A stretch of 64,000 nt of DNA from Agromyces cerinus (GCF_016907835.1 NZ_JAFBCT010000001.1:2418001-2482000), one strand, 5' to 3'; numbered from the stretch's first letter, positions 1 through 8,528 are shown. The notes: generated from the sequence alone by a model not told the origin. Program-made: numbers and translations.

Positions 1-264
1 TTCGACATCCACCAGGCGTTCACCGACGACACGCTGACGGTCTGCGAGGTCTGCGGCGGCAAGCTGCGCAAGCTCTTCAACACAATCGGCGTGACCTTCA
101 ACGGCTCGGGCTTCTACCGCACCGACTCCCGCAACGGCGGATCAGGGTCGTCGGGATCCGGCTCCTCCGGCTCCGCCGGATCGTCGTCGAGCTCCTCCGC
201 CCCGTCATCGGGCGGCGGAACGTCGGGCGGCGGCTCCTCATCGTCGTCTTCGTCGTCGAAGTGA
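1..264 (+). CDS. FmdB-family zinc-ribbon protein, 5' end missing
   Basis: The frame is open from base 1 to a TGA at 262-264, giving the last 87 residues of a protein that starts before the window. The visible part matches the FmdB/CxxC zinc-ribbon family: the second CxxC (CEVCGG) is followed by the family's RKLFN and GSGFYRTDSR signatures. The first CxxC lies outside the window. The last 40 or so residues are a Gly/Ser-rich tail, common in actinobacterial members. FmdB proteins are small regulators or metal-binding proteins of uncertain role, so no precise function is assigned. It is followed 83 bases later by mscL on the same strand; FmdB and MscL are often neighbours in Actinobacteria. Confidence 0.85.
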   Translation, partial: FDIHQAFTDDTLTVCEVCGGKLRKLFNTIGVTFNGSGFYRTDSRNGGSGSSGSGSSGSAGSSSSSSAPSSGGGTSGGGSSSSSSSSK

Positions 265-347
265 CCTTCGGCTAACGTGGTGCCCGTCGTTCCGACGACA
301 ACGGGATCCGCCGAACTCGGATCCGCCGACGACCAAGGGGGAGAGCC

Positions 348-761
348 GTGATCAAGGGCTTCAAGGAATTCATCATGCGGGGCAACGTCATCGACCTCGC
401 GGTCGCGGTCGTCATCGGCGCCGCGTTCACCTCGGTCGTGAACGCGATCGTCGAAGGGCTCATCAACCCGCTCATCAGCCTGCTGTTCAAGGCCGAAAGC
501 CTCGATTCGCTCACCTTCCAGCTCGGCACCGCGACGTTCGCCTACGGCTCGATCATCGGCTCGGTCATCTCGTTCCTCGCCGTCGCCGCCGTGGTCTACT
601 TCGTCTTCGTCATGCCGATGAATCACTTCAAGGAGCGGGCCGAGGCCAAGCGCAAGGCTGGCCAGCCCGACCCCGAAGAGCCCGAGACCGAGCTCACCAT
701 GCTCGCCCAGATCCGCGACCTGCTCGCAGAGCGGGGCAGCACCGGCGCGCACCGGGAGTGA
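348..761 (+). CDS. mscL: Large-conductance mechanosensitive channel MscL
   Basis: This 137-residue protein is a full-length MscL, the pentameric membrane pore that opens under osmotic down-shock. It begins with the family's amphipathic N-terminus (FKEFIMRGNVIDLAVAVVIG), which runs into TM1 at about residues 14-40. TM2 is at about 65-92 and ends in FVMPMN. A charged loop is followed by the C-terminal cytoplasmic helix (about 108-130, LAQIRDLLAER) that bundles in the pentamer. The start is GTG at 348, behind a GGGGGAGA ribosome-binding site; starting here puts the family motif right at the N-terminus. It ends one base before a convergent small gene on the minus strand. Confidence 0.96.
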   Translation: MIKGFKEFIMRGNVIDLAVAVVIGAAFTSVVNAIVEGLINPLISLLFKAESLDSLTFQLGTATFAYGSIIGSVISFLAVAAVVYFVFVMPMNHFKERAEAKRKAGQPDPEEPETELTMLAQIRDLLAERGSTGAHRE

Positions 762-974
762 TCAGGTCTGCTTCCAGTGTGGAGGCCGGTCGCGGGTCAG
801 GCGTTCGTCGTCGGATGACCCGCGGCCGGCCTTCTGCTTGCGGGGCGTCGCCGGTTCGTTCGGCCGGTCGACCGGCGTCTCGGGCGACGGATCCGAACCG
901 GGCGCGGGCGTGAGCCGTGCACGGCGCGCCCGCCCGCCGGCGCGTTCGACGCGCTGACGCGGTTCCTCGGTCAT
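762..974 (-). CDS. Small basic hypothetical protein, coupled to the helicase-like gene
   Basis: This 70-residue protein is very hydrophilic, with many Arg, Pro and Glu residues. Its tail reads DDERLTRDRPPHW, which resembles the conserved end of short uncharacterised actinobacterial proteins. I do not know its function. Its ATG (974-972) overlaps the TGA of the upstream helicase-like gene in an ATGA junction, so it is probably translationally coupled to it; this argues that it is a real gene. It has no membrane segment or signal peptide and is probably disordered. It ends next to mscL, which converges on it. Confidence 0.6.
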   Translation of the reverse strand: MTEEPRQRVERAGGRARRARLTPAPGSDPSPETPVDRPNEPATPRKQKAGRGSSDDERLTRDRPPHWKQT

Positions 975-3900
975 CGGCCTTCGGCCGCGGCATCCGCCGT
1001 TCGCTCGGCATCCGGCCGCCCGAGCAGTGACGCGACCCGCGAGGCGACCGCCTCGGGGTTGCCGAAGAGTTCGAAGCTGTGCACCCGCAGGTAGTGCCAG
1101 CCGAGTCGGCGCAGCACGTCGGGGCGCAGCCGCAGCGACTCGCGCAGGCTGAGCCCGGCGAGTGCGTCGTCGGTCTCGACGACGACCGCCTTCCCCGCGT
1201 TCGCAGCGGCGAGGGCGAGTCGACCTCGATGACCGACGCTGACCCGGATGCCGCGGCGCTGGAGCCGTGCGGCCAGGTCGTGCAGCATCGAGGGGGCCTC
1301 GCCGGTCGCGCTCGGCCCTGCCGCGCGCTCCTCGGTCTGCGTGAGCACGTTCGCGAGCGCGAGCACGCCGTGACTCTGGCGGTCCTCGTCGATGTCTTCG
1401 GGCCGGAACGCCGACACGACGTCCATCGAGCGTCGCGCCCGAGTCATGCCGACAGCGAGCAGCCGGTCGCCGCCGGGTTCGCCGAGCGAGCCGAAGTTCG
1501 AGAGCAGGCGGCCGTGCGGGGTGCGGCCGTAGCCGACGGAGAAGATCACCCGGTCGCGGCTCTGCGCGACGGCCTGCTCGAGGGTCAGCACGGTGAACGG
1601 CTCGGCGCGGTCCTTCAGGATGAAGTCCGAGAGGTCGGTGCGCTTGGCGAAGGCCGCGAGCACCGCCTGGTGCACCCGGCCCGCGTGTTTCGTGCTCGCA
1701 GTGATGACCATGAGCGATTCGCGGGGTCGCTTGACCGCGTGCTCCATGACGAGTTCGACGACCTTCGCGACCTCGGTGTCGATCGACTCGACGGTGCCGG
1801 TGACGGTGTCGGGCAGGCCGTTTCCCGCGACGTAGTGCAGGCCGAGGCTGCCATGGCCGAGGAAGCTGCCCGCCCAGGGCAGCGAGGCGATGCGCCCCGC
1901 GTAGAACCGGTTGTTGACGAGCTCGGCGAGGTCCTCGCCGCCGGCGCGGTAGCTGCGGGTCAGTGTGAGCGTCGGCAGCAGTTCGCCGAGTCGTGCGAGC
2001 GCCGAGTCGGCGTGCAGCGCGTCGACGCCGTGCTCGGTCGACGAGACCCCGGTCTGCTCCACGTCGTCGAGCCCGGTCTCGAAGAGCGTGGGGGTCTGGG
2101 TGACGGGGTCGCCGAACGCGACCACCTGCTTCGCCCGACGGATGGCGCCGAGGTTCTCCGCGATGCTCGTGGCTCCGGCGTCGACGAGGATCACCGTGTC
2201 GAAGCCGATCGAGTCGTCGATCGCGGCGACGTCGTAGGGCGAGGCCAGCCAGACCGGCGCGAGTGCTCGGAAGAGATGCGGCGTCTCCGCCTGCAGGGCC
2301 TCGGGTCGCACCCGGTCGCCCCGCAGCATCCGCTTCAGTCGCCCGGCCTCGTCGGCGTGGTCGACGAGCGCGACCTTCCAGTTCTCGGCGAGGCGCCACG
2401 CGAGGAGCGGCCCGGCCGCGGAGGCGTGCGCCTCGTCGACGAGGCGGAAGTCGCCCTCGAGGCGGTCGAGCACCGAGGTGTTCGCGCCGAGCAGGGCCTT
2501 CTCGTTCGCGAGCACCGACTCCAGCACCGACTGCCACCAGGCGAGCTCGAGTTCGGCCGCGACCGCCCGCTCGGGCACGTGGCGCTTGGCGAGGTCGAGC
2601 AGCAGCGGGTCGAGCCCGAGGTCGCGGAGTCGCGCGAGCACGGCCGTGCGCTCCTGCAGGTTCGTCAGCACCTCGGACTCGGCCGCGAGGCCCTCGAGTG
2701 CCGAGGTGAGCTCCCGAACCGGTCGGGATGCGAGCTGGCGCTGCGTGCCGACGACGCCGAGCGGCGCATCGAGTACCGCAAGATCGGCGACGACGTGCTG
2801 GTATGCGACGTGCACGTCGTCGATGCCGACGGGCACGCCGGGGATCGCACCGGCGTCGGAGTAGCGCTGCCAGAGCGTGCGCTGCTGCTGGATGCCGCGG
2901 AGCGCCGAGTTCAGGTCGGAGACGTGCACGCCGGGGCGCACGAATTCGAGCGCGTGCCTCCGCAGGCGCCGACGGTTGGCACCCGACATGCCCGGAGAGT
3001 CGCGGCGCGAGGAGGTCGCGGCGATGAGCTCGCCGAGCGGACGGTCGAAGACCGACGGCTGGAAGCGATCGAGCGTCTCGCGCACGTCGAGGAGCAGGCG
3101 CAGGAAGACGCCGAGCTCGGCGACCGACTCGAACTCGCGCAACCGCGTGTGCTCGATGAGGGCGCGGCCCCGGTCGAGCAGTCGCGGCAGGTCGCTGCGG
3201 GAGAGGCGTTTCGCGAGGTCGTGCGCACCGGTCGCCTCCTCCGACGAGGTGAAGGACGCCCCGTACCAGGGCGAATCTCCTGGGCCGTAGCGGAATTCGC
3301 CGAGCGCGGCGGCGCGGGCGAGGTCGCCGGCGATCTCGTCGCGACGGTCGGCGACGGCCACGAGTGCGGCATGGTCGAGGCGCGCGGTCGTCGACGGCGG
3401 GCTCGGCACGAGCGCGAGGCTCGCGAGCTCGCTGAGCGCGTCGAGCACCGAGACGTGCAGCTCGGGGTCTTTGCGGGTGAGCGCCGAACGGTAGTCGAGC
3501 AGCACCTTGCGGAGGCGCACGAGGGCGTCGTCGACGTCGGCGACCCTCGGCCGTTCGGCCTTCTCGTTCCGCGAGATCGACTGGATGAGCTCTCGTCGGA
3601 GCCCCGCGGTCGTCACGGCTGCGCCGCCGAGCCCGACCTGGCCGAGGCGGTGCGCGATGCCGTCGAGGCTCGCCCGACGCGCCCCGACGACGAGCACGCG
3701 CTTGTCCTTCGCGACGAGCGCGCCGAGCGCGTTCACGATCGTCTGCGTGCCGCCGGTGCCCGGCAGCGTCTTGACGACGACGGAGGTGCCCGCCTCGATC
3801 TCGGCGATCGCCTGCTCCTGCTCGGGGTCGGCGTCGAGCAGGAGGGTGTCGGTCGAGGGCGGCCGCACGTCCTGCGAGACCGCGCGCACCCGTTCGCCGG

Positions 3901-4744
3901 TCGCGGCGACGACCGTCGCGCGGGCGGCGGGGTTGCCGGCGATCGCATCGATGACGGGGTGGTCGAGCTTCGCGGCATCCGCTGCCATCTCGGGGCCGAC
4001 CTCGGCGAACGACGAGACGACGAGGCGGGGCGCCACGTGGAACCACGGCAGGTGACTCGTGAGGCCGCGGAGCCGGTCGATGACCGGTTGCGGCTTGAAG
4101 ACGCCGTTGGTGATCGCGAGCGCCACGAAGGCATCGGCGTCGAGCGTGATCTGGAACTGCTCGCGGAGTTCGCGCGCGAGCGCGGGGTTCAGGAACGGCT
4201 GCCCCTTGAGCTTCAGCTCGAAGTCGCGCCCGTAGCGACGGATGGCGAGCGGGCGCAGCAGCACCGGGGCCAGGAATTCCTCGCCGGCGTTGCGCCAGGA
4301 GGCGAGGCCGATCGCCAGGTGCACCGACTCGATGCCGCGCACGGAGCGCAGCTCGATGCCCTTCTGGGTGATCTCGGCTGCGGCGAGGCGGGCGTTCCGG
4401 AGCGCGAGCTCGTCGCGGATGAGGCTCGAGAGCAGGGTGGACTTGCCGGTGATGAACTGGGGCAGGCCGCCGGGGTGGGTCGTCGAGAGCTCGATGCGGG
4501 TGCGCGGGGTGTCGACGAAGCGAGCGAGCGGCGAGCGTCCGCCCACGGCCGCGAGTTCGGCGTTCCAGCGCCGCCACGAGGGTTCGGCGACGTTGCCTGC
4601 GACGAGGTCGGGGTCGCCGAGGCTCAATCCTTCGGGGCTCGTGATGTCGTGTCGCATGTGCTCCGGGGTGAGGTTCTCGGCGGCAGCATCGACCTCGGGG
4701 TCGAGGATGTCCTCCTCGTCGTGATTCCGATCGAGCCGCCGCAC
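971..4744 (-). CDS. DUF4011-type superfamily 1 helicase-like protein with degraded ATPase motifs and C-terminal nuclease-like domain
   Basis: The 1257-residue protein has the layout of large actinobacterial SF1 helicase-nucleases. A DUF4011-like region spans about residues 95-210 (GIESVHLAIGLASW, FLAPVLLRPL, FLNPALARELREQF). A split helicase core follows, then a small C-terminal domain resembling the Vsr/DUF559-like REase_MTES_1575 fold (about 1140-1245, with E1190-T-D1192). The ATPase motifs are damaged. Walker A reads PGTGGTQT at 328-335, with G332 where the lysine should be. Motif II has D855 followed by Ala, not Glu. The motif V region (EQAVAQSRDR) lacks QGxE. Motif III (GDPVTQTP), motif IV (SYRAGGEDL) and motif VI (VGMTRARR) remain recognisable. 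It may bind nucleic acid without hydrolysing ATP. GTG start at 4744; divergent from the CoA-disulfide reductase operon. Confidence 0.8.
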   Translation of the reverse strand: MRRLDRNHDEEDILDPEVDAAAENLTPEHMRHDITSPEGLSLGDPDLVAGNVAEPSWRRWNAELAAVGGRSPLARFVDTPRTRIELSTTHPGGLPQFITGKSTLLSSLIRDELALRNARLAAAEITQKGIELRSVRGIESVHLAIGLASWRNAGEEFLAPVLLRPLAIRRYGRDFELKLKGQPFLNPALARELREQFQITLDADAFVALAITNGVFKPQPVIDRLRGLTSHLPWFHVAPRLVVSSFAEVGPEMAADAAKLDHPVIDAIAGNPAARATVVAATGERVRAVSQDVRPPSTDTLLLDADPEQEQAIAEIEAGTSVVVKTLPGTGGTQTIVNALGALVAKDKRVLVVGARRASLDGIAHRLGQVGLGGAAVTTAGLRRELIQSISRNEKAERPRVADVDDALVRLRKVLLDYRSALTRKDPELHVSVLDALSELASLALVPSPPSTTARLDHAALVAVADRRDEIAGDLARAAALGEFRYGPGDSPWYGASFTSSEEATGAHDLAKRLSRSDLPRLLDRGRALIEHTRLREFESVAELGVFLRLLLDVRETLDRFQPSVFDRPLGELIAATSSRRDSPGMSGANRRRLRRHALEFVRPGVHVSDLNSALRGIQQQRTLWQRYSDAGAIPGVPVGIDDVHVAYQHVVADLAVLDAPLGVVGTQRQLASRPVRELTSALEGLAAESEVLTNLQERTAVLARLRDLGLDPLLLDLAKRHVPERAVAAELELAWWQSVLESVLANEKALLGANTSVLDRLEGDFRLVDEAHASAAGPLLAWRLAENWKVALVDHADEAGRLKRMLRGDRVRPEALQAETPHLFRALAPVWLASPYDVAAIDDSIGFDTVILVDAGATSIAENLGAIRRAKQVVAFGDPVTQTPTLFETGLDDVEQTGVSSTEHGVDALHADSALARLGELLPTLTLTRSYRAGGEDLAELVNNRFYAGRIASLPWAGSFLGHGSLGLHYVAGNGLPDTVTGTVESIDTEVAKVVELVMEHAVKRPRESLMVITASTKHAGRVHQAVLAAFAKRTDLSDFILKDRAEPFTVLTLEQAVAQSRDRVIFSVGYGRTPHGRLLSNFGSLGEPGGDRLLAVGMTRARRSMDVVSAFRPEDIDEDRQSHGVLALANVLTQTEERAAGPSATGEAPSMLHDLAARLQRRGIRVSVGHRGRLALAAANAGKAVVVETDDALAGLSLRESLRLRPDVLRRLGWHYLRVHSFELFGNPEAVASRVASLLGRPDAERTADAAAEGR

Positions 4745-4807
4745 ACCGACACCATACGTGGAATCCAGCGGATTTCTCGGAGCATCGCCGTGCCCGAGGC
4801 TCTTTCG

Positions 4808-4822
4808 ATACCCCCAGGGTAT
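4808..4822. promoter_or_regulatory. Candidate CstR operator over a leaderless promoter
   Basis: ATACCC-CCA-GGGTAT is a perfect 6-bp inverted repeat with a C-tract and a G-tract, the style of operators bound by CsoR/CstR-family repressors. It lies just upstream of a TAGCGT -10 box (4828-4833) that sits seven bases before the GTG of the CoA-disulfide reductase gene. A repressor bound here would cover the -35/-10 spacer. The third gene of the operon encodes a CstR-type repressor, so autoregulation is the natural inference. The same site could also affect the divergent helicase-like gene. Confidence 0.7.
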
Positions 4823-4840
4823 TGTGCTAGCGTCCCCCGG

Positions 4841-6574
4841 GTGAGTTCAGTTCCTCCCCGACGTCCTGCCGAGCGATTCGAAACGTCCACCGCACCCGCA
4901 CGCGACGGCGCCCGCACCACCGTCATCGTCGGCGGCGTCGCCGGCGGCATGTCGGCTGCGACGCGCCTGCGGCGACTCGACGAGCAGCGCGAGATCATCG
5001 TGCTCGAGCGCAGCAGCGAGGTGTCCTTCGCCAACTGCGGGCTGCCGTACCACGTGTCCGGCGTGATCGCCGATCGCGACGCCCTGTCGCTGCAGAGCCC
5101 CGAACGTCTCGCCGCCCGATTCCGCATCGATGCCCGGGTGCGGCACGAGGCCGTCGCGATCGACCGGGCCGCGAAGACCGTCACGGTGCACCGGCTCGAC
5201 GACGACACGACCTCGGTGGTCGCCTACGACGAACTCGTGCTCTCCCCCGGCGCGGCACCGCGACGACCCGCGGGCATCGCGGCGGATGCACCGGTGCATG
5301 CGCTCCGCACCCTCGACGACCTCGACCGGCTCATGGCGGAACTCGGCCGCGTGCCCGACGACGGCGCCGTCGTCGTCATCGGCGGCGGGTACATCGGGGT
5401 GGAGATGGCCGACAACCTCTACCGGCGCGGCCTCGACGTCACCCTCGTGCAGCGCGGCACCCACCTGCTGACCTCGCTCGACGAGGAGATGGCCGCCCCC
5501 GTGGCCGACCATCTCGCGGGCCTCGGCGTCGACGTGCGACTCGGGCAGGACGCGACCTCGATCGGCGTCGACCACGTCGTGCTCGAGGACGGCAGCCGGA
5601 TTCCCGCCGACCTCGTCGTCTCGGCGATCGGCGTGACGCCCGAGTCCTCCCTCGCGGCCGCCGCCGGTCTCGCGATCGGCGCGAGCGGCGGCATCGCCGT
5701 CGACGCCTTCCACCGCACGAGCGACGCCTCGATCTTCGCGATCGGCGACGCGGCCGAGAAGCGCGACGCCATCGACGGATCGGGTCGGCTCGCCACCCTC
5801 GCCGGACTCGCGAACCGGCACGGCCGAGCTGTCGCCGACACGATCGCCGGCGACGCTGCCCCGTCGCGGCCCGCCCTCGGCACCGCGATCGTCGACGCGG
5901 CGGGCCTCACCGCGGCGAGCGTCGGCTGGACCGAACGCGTCGCCCGCGAGCGCGGCCGTGACGTGCGGGTCGTCCACACCCACCCGTCCTCGCACGCCGG
6001 GTACTACCCCGGCGCCGCCCCGCTCTCGATGAAGCTCGTGATCGACGCCGTCGACGATCGGATCCTCGGCGCCCAGGCCGTCGGCACCGACGGCGTCGAC
6101 AAGCGCATCGACGTCATCGCGACGGCGATGAGCGCCGGCCTCGCGGCATCCGCTCTCGCCGACCTCGAGCTCGCGTACGCCCCGCAGTACGGCTCGGCGA
6201 AGGACCCGATCAACATGCTCGGCTACGTCGCCCGCAACCTCGCGAGCGGCGAGGACCGCGTCATCCAGTGGCACGAACTCGACGACGAGCTCGCCACCGG
6301 CGCTGTGCTGCTCGACGTGCGCGCCGAGGCGCAGCTCACCGAGGGACTGATCCCCGGGGCGTTGTGGATCCCCGTCGAATCACTGCGCGAGCGGCACGCC
6401 GAGTTCTCCGGCCGCCGCATCGTCGTGCACTGCCGTGTCGGGCAGGGAGCCCACACCGCCGCGCGCCTGCTCGCCGAGCTCGGCCACGACGTCGTGAACC
6501 TCGACGGCGGCTACCTCACCTGGCGGGACGGCCGACGCGCCAGGTCGCTCGCCGAACTGCCGCTGGCGGCCTAG
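4841..6574 (+). CDS. CoA-disulfide/persulfide reductase with C-terminal rhodanese domain (CoADR-Rhd)
   Basis: This 577-residue flavoprotein has an N-terminal FAD motif (VIVGGVAGGMSAATRLRR, about 27-44) and the CoADR active-site signature SFANCGLPYH with C66. The NAD(P)H motif (VVIGGGYIGVEMADNL) is near 177, followed by the dimerisation domain. The last 100 or so residues form a rhodanese domain with C531 in HCRVGQGA. Such fusions reduce CoA disulfide or persulfide and handle sulfane sulfur. The frame is open far upstream, back to 1079, but that part is antisense to the helicase-like gene. GTG at 4841 is chosen because a TAGCGT -10 box ends seven bases before it (leaderless) and the FAD motif then sits at the usual distance. 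First gene of a CstR-type operon. Confidence 0.9.
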   Translation: MSSVPPRRPAERFETSTAPARDGARTTVIVGGVAGGMSAATRLRRLDEQREIIVLERSSEVSFANCGLPYHVSGVIADRDALSLQSPERLAARFRIDARVRHEAVAIDRAAKTVTVHRLDDDTTSVVAYDELVLSPGAAPRRPAGIAADAPVHALRTLDDLDRLMAELGRVPDDGAVVVIGGGYIGVEMADNLYRRGLDVTLVQRGTHLLTSLDEEMAAPVADHLAGLGVDVRLGQDATSIGVDHVVLEDGSRIPADLVVSAIGVTPESSLAAAAGLAIGASGGIAVDAFHRTSDASIFAIGDAAEKRDAIDGSGRLATLAGLANRHGRAVADTIAGDAAPSRPALGTAIVDAAGLTAASVGWTERVARERGRDVRVVHTHPSSHAGYYPGAAPLSMKLVIDAVDDRILGAQAVGTDGVDKRIDVIATAMSAGLAASALADLELAYAPQYGSAKDPINMLGYVARNLASGEDRVIQWHELDDELATGAVLLDVRAEAQLTEGLIPGALWIPVESLRERHAEFSGRRIVVHCRVGQGAHTAARLLAELGHDVVNLDGGYLTWRDGRRARSLAELPLAA

Positions 6575-6620
6575 CGGCCGTCCGCCGACCACACCCCGAC
6601 CCACTCGAACAGGAGCCCAG

Positions 6621-6929
6621 ATGCGATCCACCACCCCGAACGACGTCCACGCGGTCGCCGACGCCGTCATCCTCGATGTGCGCGAGCCGGGCGAACTCGC
6701 CCAGGCCCGCATCGAGGGCACCCTCGACATCCCCCTCGGCGAGCTCGTCGAACGGGTGACCGAGGTGCCGAGCGACACCACCGTGTACGTGCTCTGCCAC
6801 GCGGGCGGCCGAAGCGCCCAGGCTGCGCAGTACCTCGAGAGCCGCGGCATCGACGCGGTCAACATCGACGGCGGCATCGTGGCCTGGCACCGGGCGGGCC
6901 TGCCGGTCACGCTCGGCGGTGCGTCATGA
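6621..6929 (+). CDS. Single-domain rhodanese (sulfurtransferase)
   Basis: This 102-residue protein is one rhodanese domain: ILDVREPGELAQARIEGTLDIPL, then the active loop CHAGGRSAQAA with C59, then VNIDGGIVAWHRAG. Single-domain rhodaneses move sulfane sulfur to thiols or cyanide; next to a CoA-persulfide reductase and a persulfide sensor the likely job is detoxifying or relaying persulfide sulfur. A ribosome-binding site AGGAG lies nine bases before the ATG. Its stop overlaps the next gene's ATG (ATGA), so the two are co-translated. Confidence 0.9.
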   Translation: MRSTTPNDVHAVADAVILDVREPGELAQARIEGTLDIPLGELVERVTEVPSDTTVYVLCHAGGRSAQAAQYLESRGIDAVNIDGGIVAWHRAGLPVTLGGAS

Positions 6930-7219
6930 CGACCGCGACGTCGACCAAGGCCGAGGCGCAGCGCCGCATCGCCAATCGGCTGAAGCGCGCGCGCGGCCAG
7001 CTGAACGCGGTCATCGACGCCGTGGAGTCGGGCGCCGACTGCCGCACAGTCGTCACCCAGCTCTCCGCCGTGTCGAGCGCGCTCGACAAGGCCGGCTTCG
7101 CGGTCATCTCGACCGCGATGCGCGAATGCCTGGCAGAACCCGACGAGTCGCAGGCGACGGATGCCTCGGAGCGCCTCAGCGTCGACGAACTCGAGAAGCT
7201 CTTCCTCACGCTCTCCTGA
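6926..7219 (+). CDS. CsoR-family transcriptional repressor of the CstR (persulfide-sensing) type
   Basis: This 97-residue all-helical DUF156/CsoR-family protein has the motif RRIANRLKRARGQLNAV near the start. Copper-sensing CsoR proteins use a Cys-His-Cys site. Here C39 and C68 are present, 29 residues apart as in CstR, and the position matching the copper-ligand His is Ala64. This Cys pair without His is the known mark of CstR, which is inactivated when persulfides crosslink the two cysteines. The gene is last in the operon with two rhodanese-containing proteins and probably represses it through the repeat at 4808-4822. Confidence 0.88.
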   Translation: MTTATSTKAEAQRRIANRLKRARGQLNAVIDAVESGADCRTVVTQLSAVSSALDKAGFAVISTAMRECLAEPDESQATDASERLSVDELEKLFLTLS

Positions 7220-7240
7220 GCCGGCCGTGGCGGCCGAGCC

Positions 7241-7274
7241 GGCGGCGGCGGCACCCGAGTGGGACGCCGCCGCC
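7241..7274. terminator. Bidirectional hairpin between cstR and ald
   Basis: GGCGGCGGCG at 7241-7250 pairs perfectly with CGCCGCCGCC at 7265-7274 across a 14-base loop. It lies between two convergent genes. There is no clear T-run, so it may act as a shared, possibly Rho-assisted, terminator. Confidence 0.5.
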
Positions 7275-7285
7275 GCCCGCTTCGA

Positions 7286-8383
7286 TCAGATCGAGGCGAG
7301 TTCGAGGCCGTGCGCCGCGGCGACGCCCTCGTTCGTGAGCTTGCCGGCGGTCGCGTTCAGGCCCTTGGCGAGCGCGGGGTCCGCGGCGAGCGCGGCCTCC
7401 CAGCCGAGGTCGGCGATCTTCAGCGTGTAGGGCAGCGTCGCGTTGGTCAGCGCGGGCGTCGACGTCGCGGGCACGGCACCGGGCATGTTGGCGACGCAGT
7501 AGTAGATGGCGTCGTGCACGCGGAACGTCGGCTCGGCGTGGGTCGTCGCGCGCGAGCCCTCGAAGCATCCGCCCTGGTCGATCGCGATGTCGACGAGCAC
7601 GGAGCCGGGCTTCATCGCGGCGACCATCGCGTCGCTGACGACCTTCGGCGCTGCGGCTCCCGGCACCAGCACGGCGCCGACGACGAGGTCGGCGTCCTTC
7701 AGCTGGCGGGCGATCTCGTAGGGCGAGGAGGCCAGGGTGTGGATGCGGTGGTCGTAGCGCGCGTCGATCTCGCGCAGCTTCGGCAGCGAGATGTCGAACA
7801 CCGTGACGTCGGCGCCGAGGCCGAGCGCGGTCGCCGCGGCCTGCTCGCCGGCGACACCGCCGCCGATGACGACGACCTTGGCCGGAGAGGTGCCCGGCAC
7901 GCCCGCGAGCAGCACGCCGCGGCCGCCCTTCGAGGCGAGCAGTTCGGCGGCGCCCACCTGCGGGGCGAGGCGGCCGGCGACCTCGCTCATCGGGGTGAGG
8001 AGCGGCAGCGAGCGGTCGGCGAGCTGCACCGTCTCGTAGGCGATCGCCGTGACGCCCGAGTCGAGGATCGCGCGGGTCAGCGGCAGGTCGGCCGCGAGGT
8101 GGAGGTAGGTGAAGAGCGTCAGGTCGTCGCGGAGGAAGCCGTACTCGGCGGCGATCGGCTCCTTGACCTTCAGCACGAGCTCGGCCGACCAGGCCTCGGC
8201 TGCGGTCGCGACGATCGTCGCGCCGGCCTCGGCGTACTCGGTGTCGAGGTAGCCGGCTCCGTTGCCCGCGCCCGCCTGGATGGCGACGTGGTGGCCGCGT
8301 CCGACGAGCGCGTCGACGCCCGCGGGCGTCATCGCGACGCGGAACTCGTTGTTCTTGATCTCTGCAGGCACGCCGATGCGCAT
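7286..8383 (-). CDS. ald: Alanine dehydrogenase
   Basis: This 365-residue protein is a complete NAD-dependent alanine dehydrogenase, which interconverts L-alanine and pyruvate plus ammonia. It starts with the family's MRIGVPAEIKNNEFRVAMTPAG. The pyruvate-binding KVKEP and catalytic-His YLHLAAD motifs are present. The Rossmann motif VVIGGGVAGEQAA follows, then the catalytic Asp in DIAIDQGG. Length fits the usual 370. Upstream in-frame codons were ignored because this ATG gives the canonical N-terminus. The gene is divergent from an Lrp/AsnC regulator, an arrangement typical of ald and its regulator AldR. Confidence 0.97.
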   Translation of the reverse strand: MRIGVPAEIKNNEFRVAMTPAGVDALVGRGHHVAIQAGAGNGAGYLDTEYAEAGATIVATAAEAWSAELVLKVKEPIAAEYGFLRDDLTLFTYLHLAADLPLTRAILDSGVTAIAYETVQLADRSLPLLTPMSEVAGRLAPQVGAAELLASKGGRGVLLAGVPGTSPAKVVVIGGGVAGEQAAATALGLGADVTVFDISLPKLREIDARYDHRIHTLASSPYEIARQLKDADLVVGAVLVPGAAAPKVVSDAMVAAMKPGSVLVDIAIDQGGCFEGSRATTHAEPTFRVHDAIYYCVANMPGAVPATSTPALTNATLPYTLKIADLGWEAALAADPALAKGLNATAGKLTNEGVAAAHGLELASI

Positions 8384-8528
8384 GGGGTTGCTCCGTTGCT
8401 GTGGTCCGAATGTCGTAGTGACGACTGGCATCATTCTCGCCGCTTGTTCGCCGTTCCGACAGATCCCCCGTACAGAATTCGGTAGGATCGCGATATCCGC
8501 TTCACTCATTCGAATCAAGGATGTCTCG

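Noticed and set aside
975..4577. A long minus-strand open frame runs in another phase across the helicase-like gene.
   Set aside because: It is Arg/Pro/Ala-rich with no recognisable domain, an artefact of high GC. Only its last 71 codons (762-974), with an ATGA junction, are kept as a small gene.
1079..4840. A plus-strand open frame runs 1250 codons ahead of the CoADR start.
   Set aside because: It is antisense to the helicase-like gene and reads as compositional junk (Arg, Gly, Glu, Asp, Val and Ala with no domain). The true protein starts at 4841.
6621..7219. The CsoR-family gene as a copper-sensing regulator.
   Set aside because: The His ligand is replaced by Ala64 and the neighbours are sulfur-transfer enzymes, so CstR fits better.
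7259..8485. 408-codon open frame opposite alanine dehydrogenase.
   Set aside because: It has shadow composition and no homology. The ald frame has every family motif.
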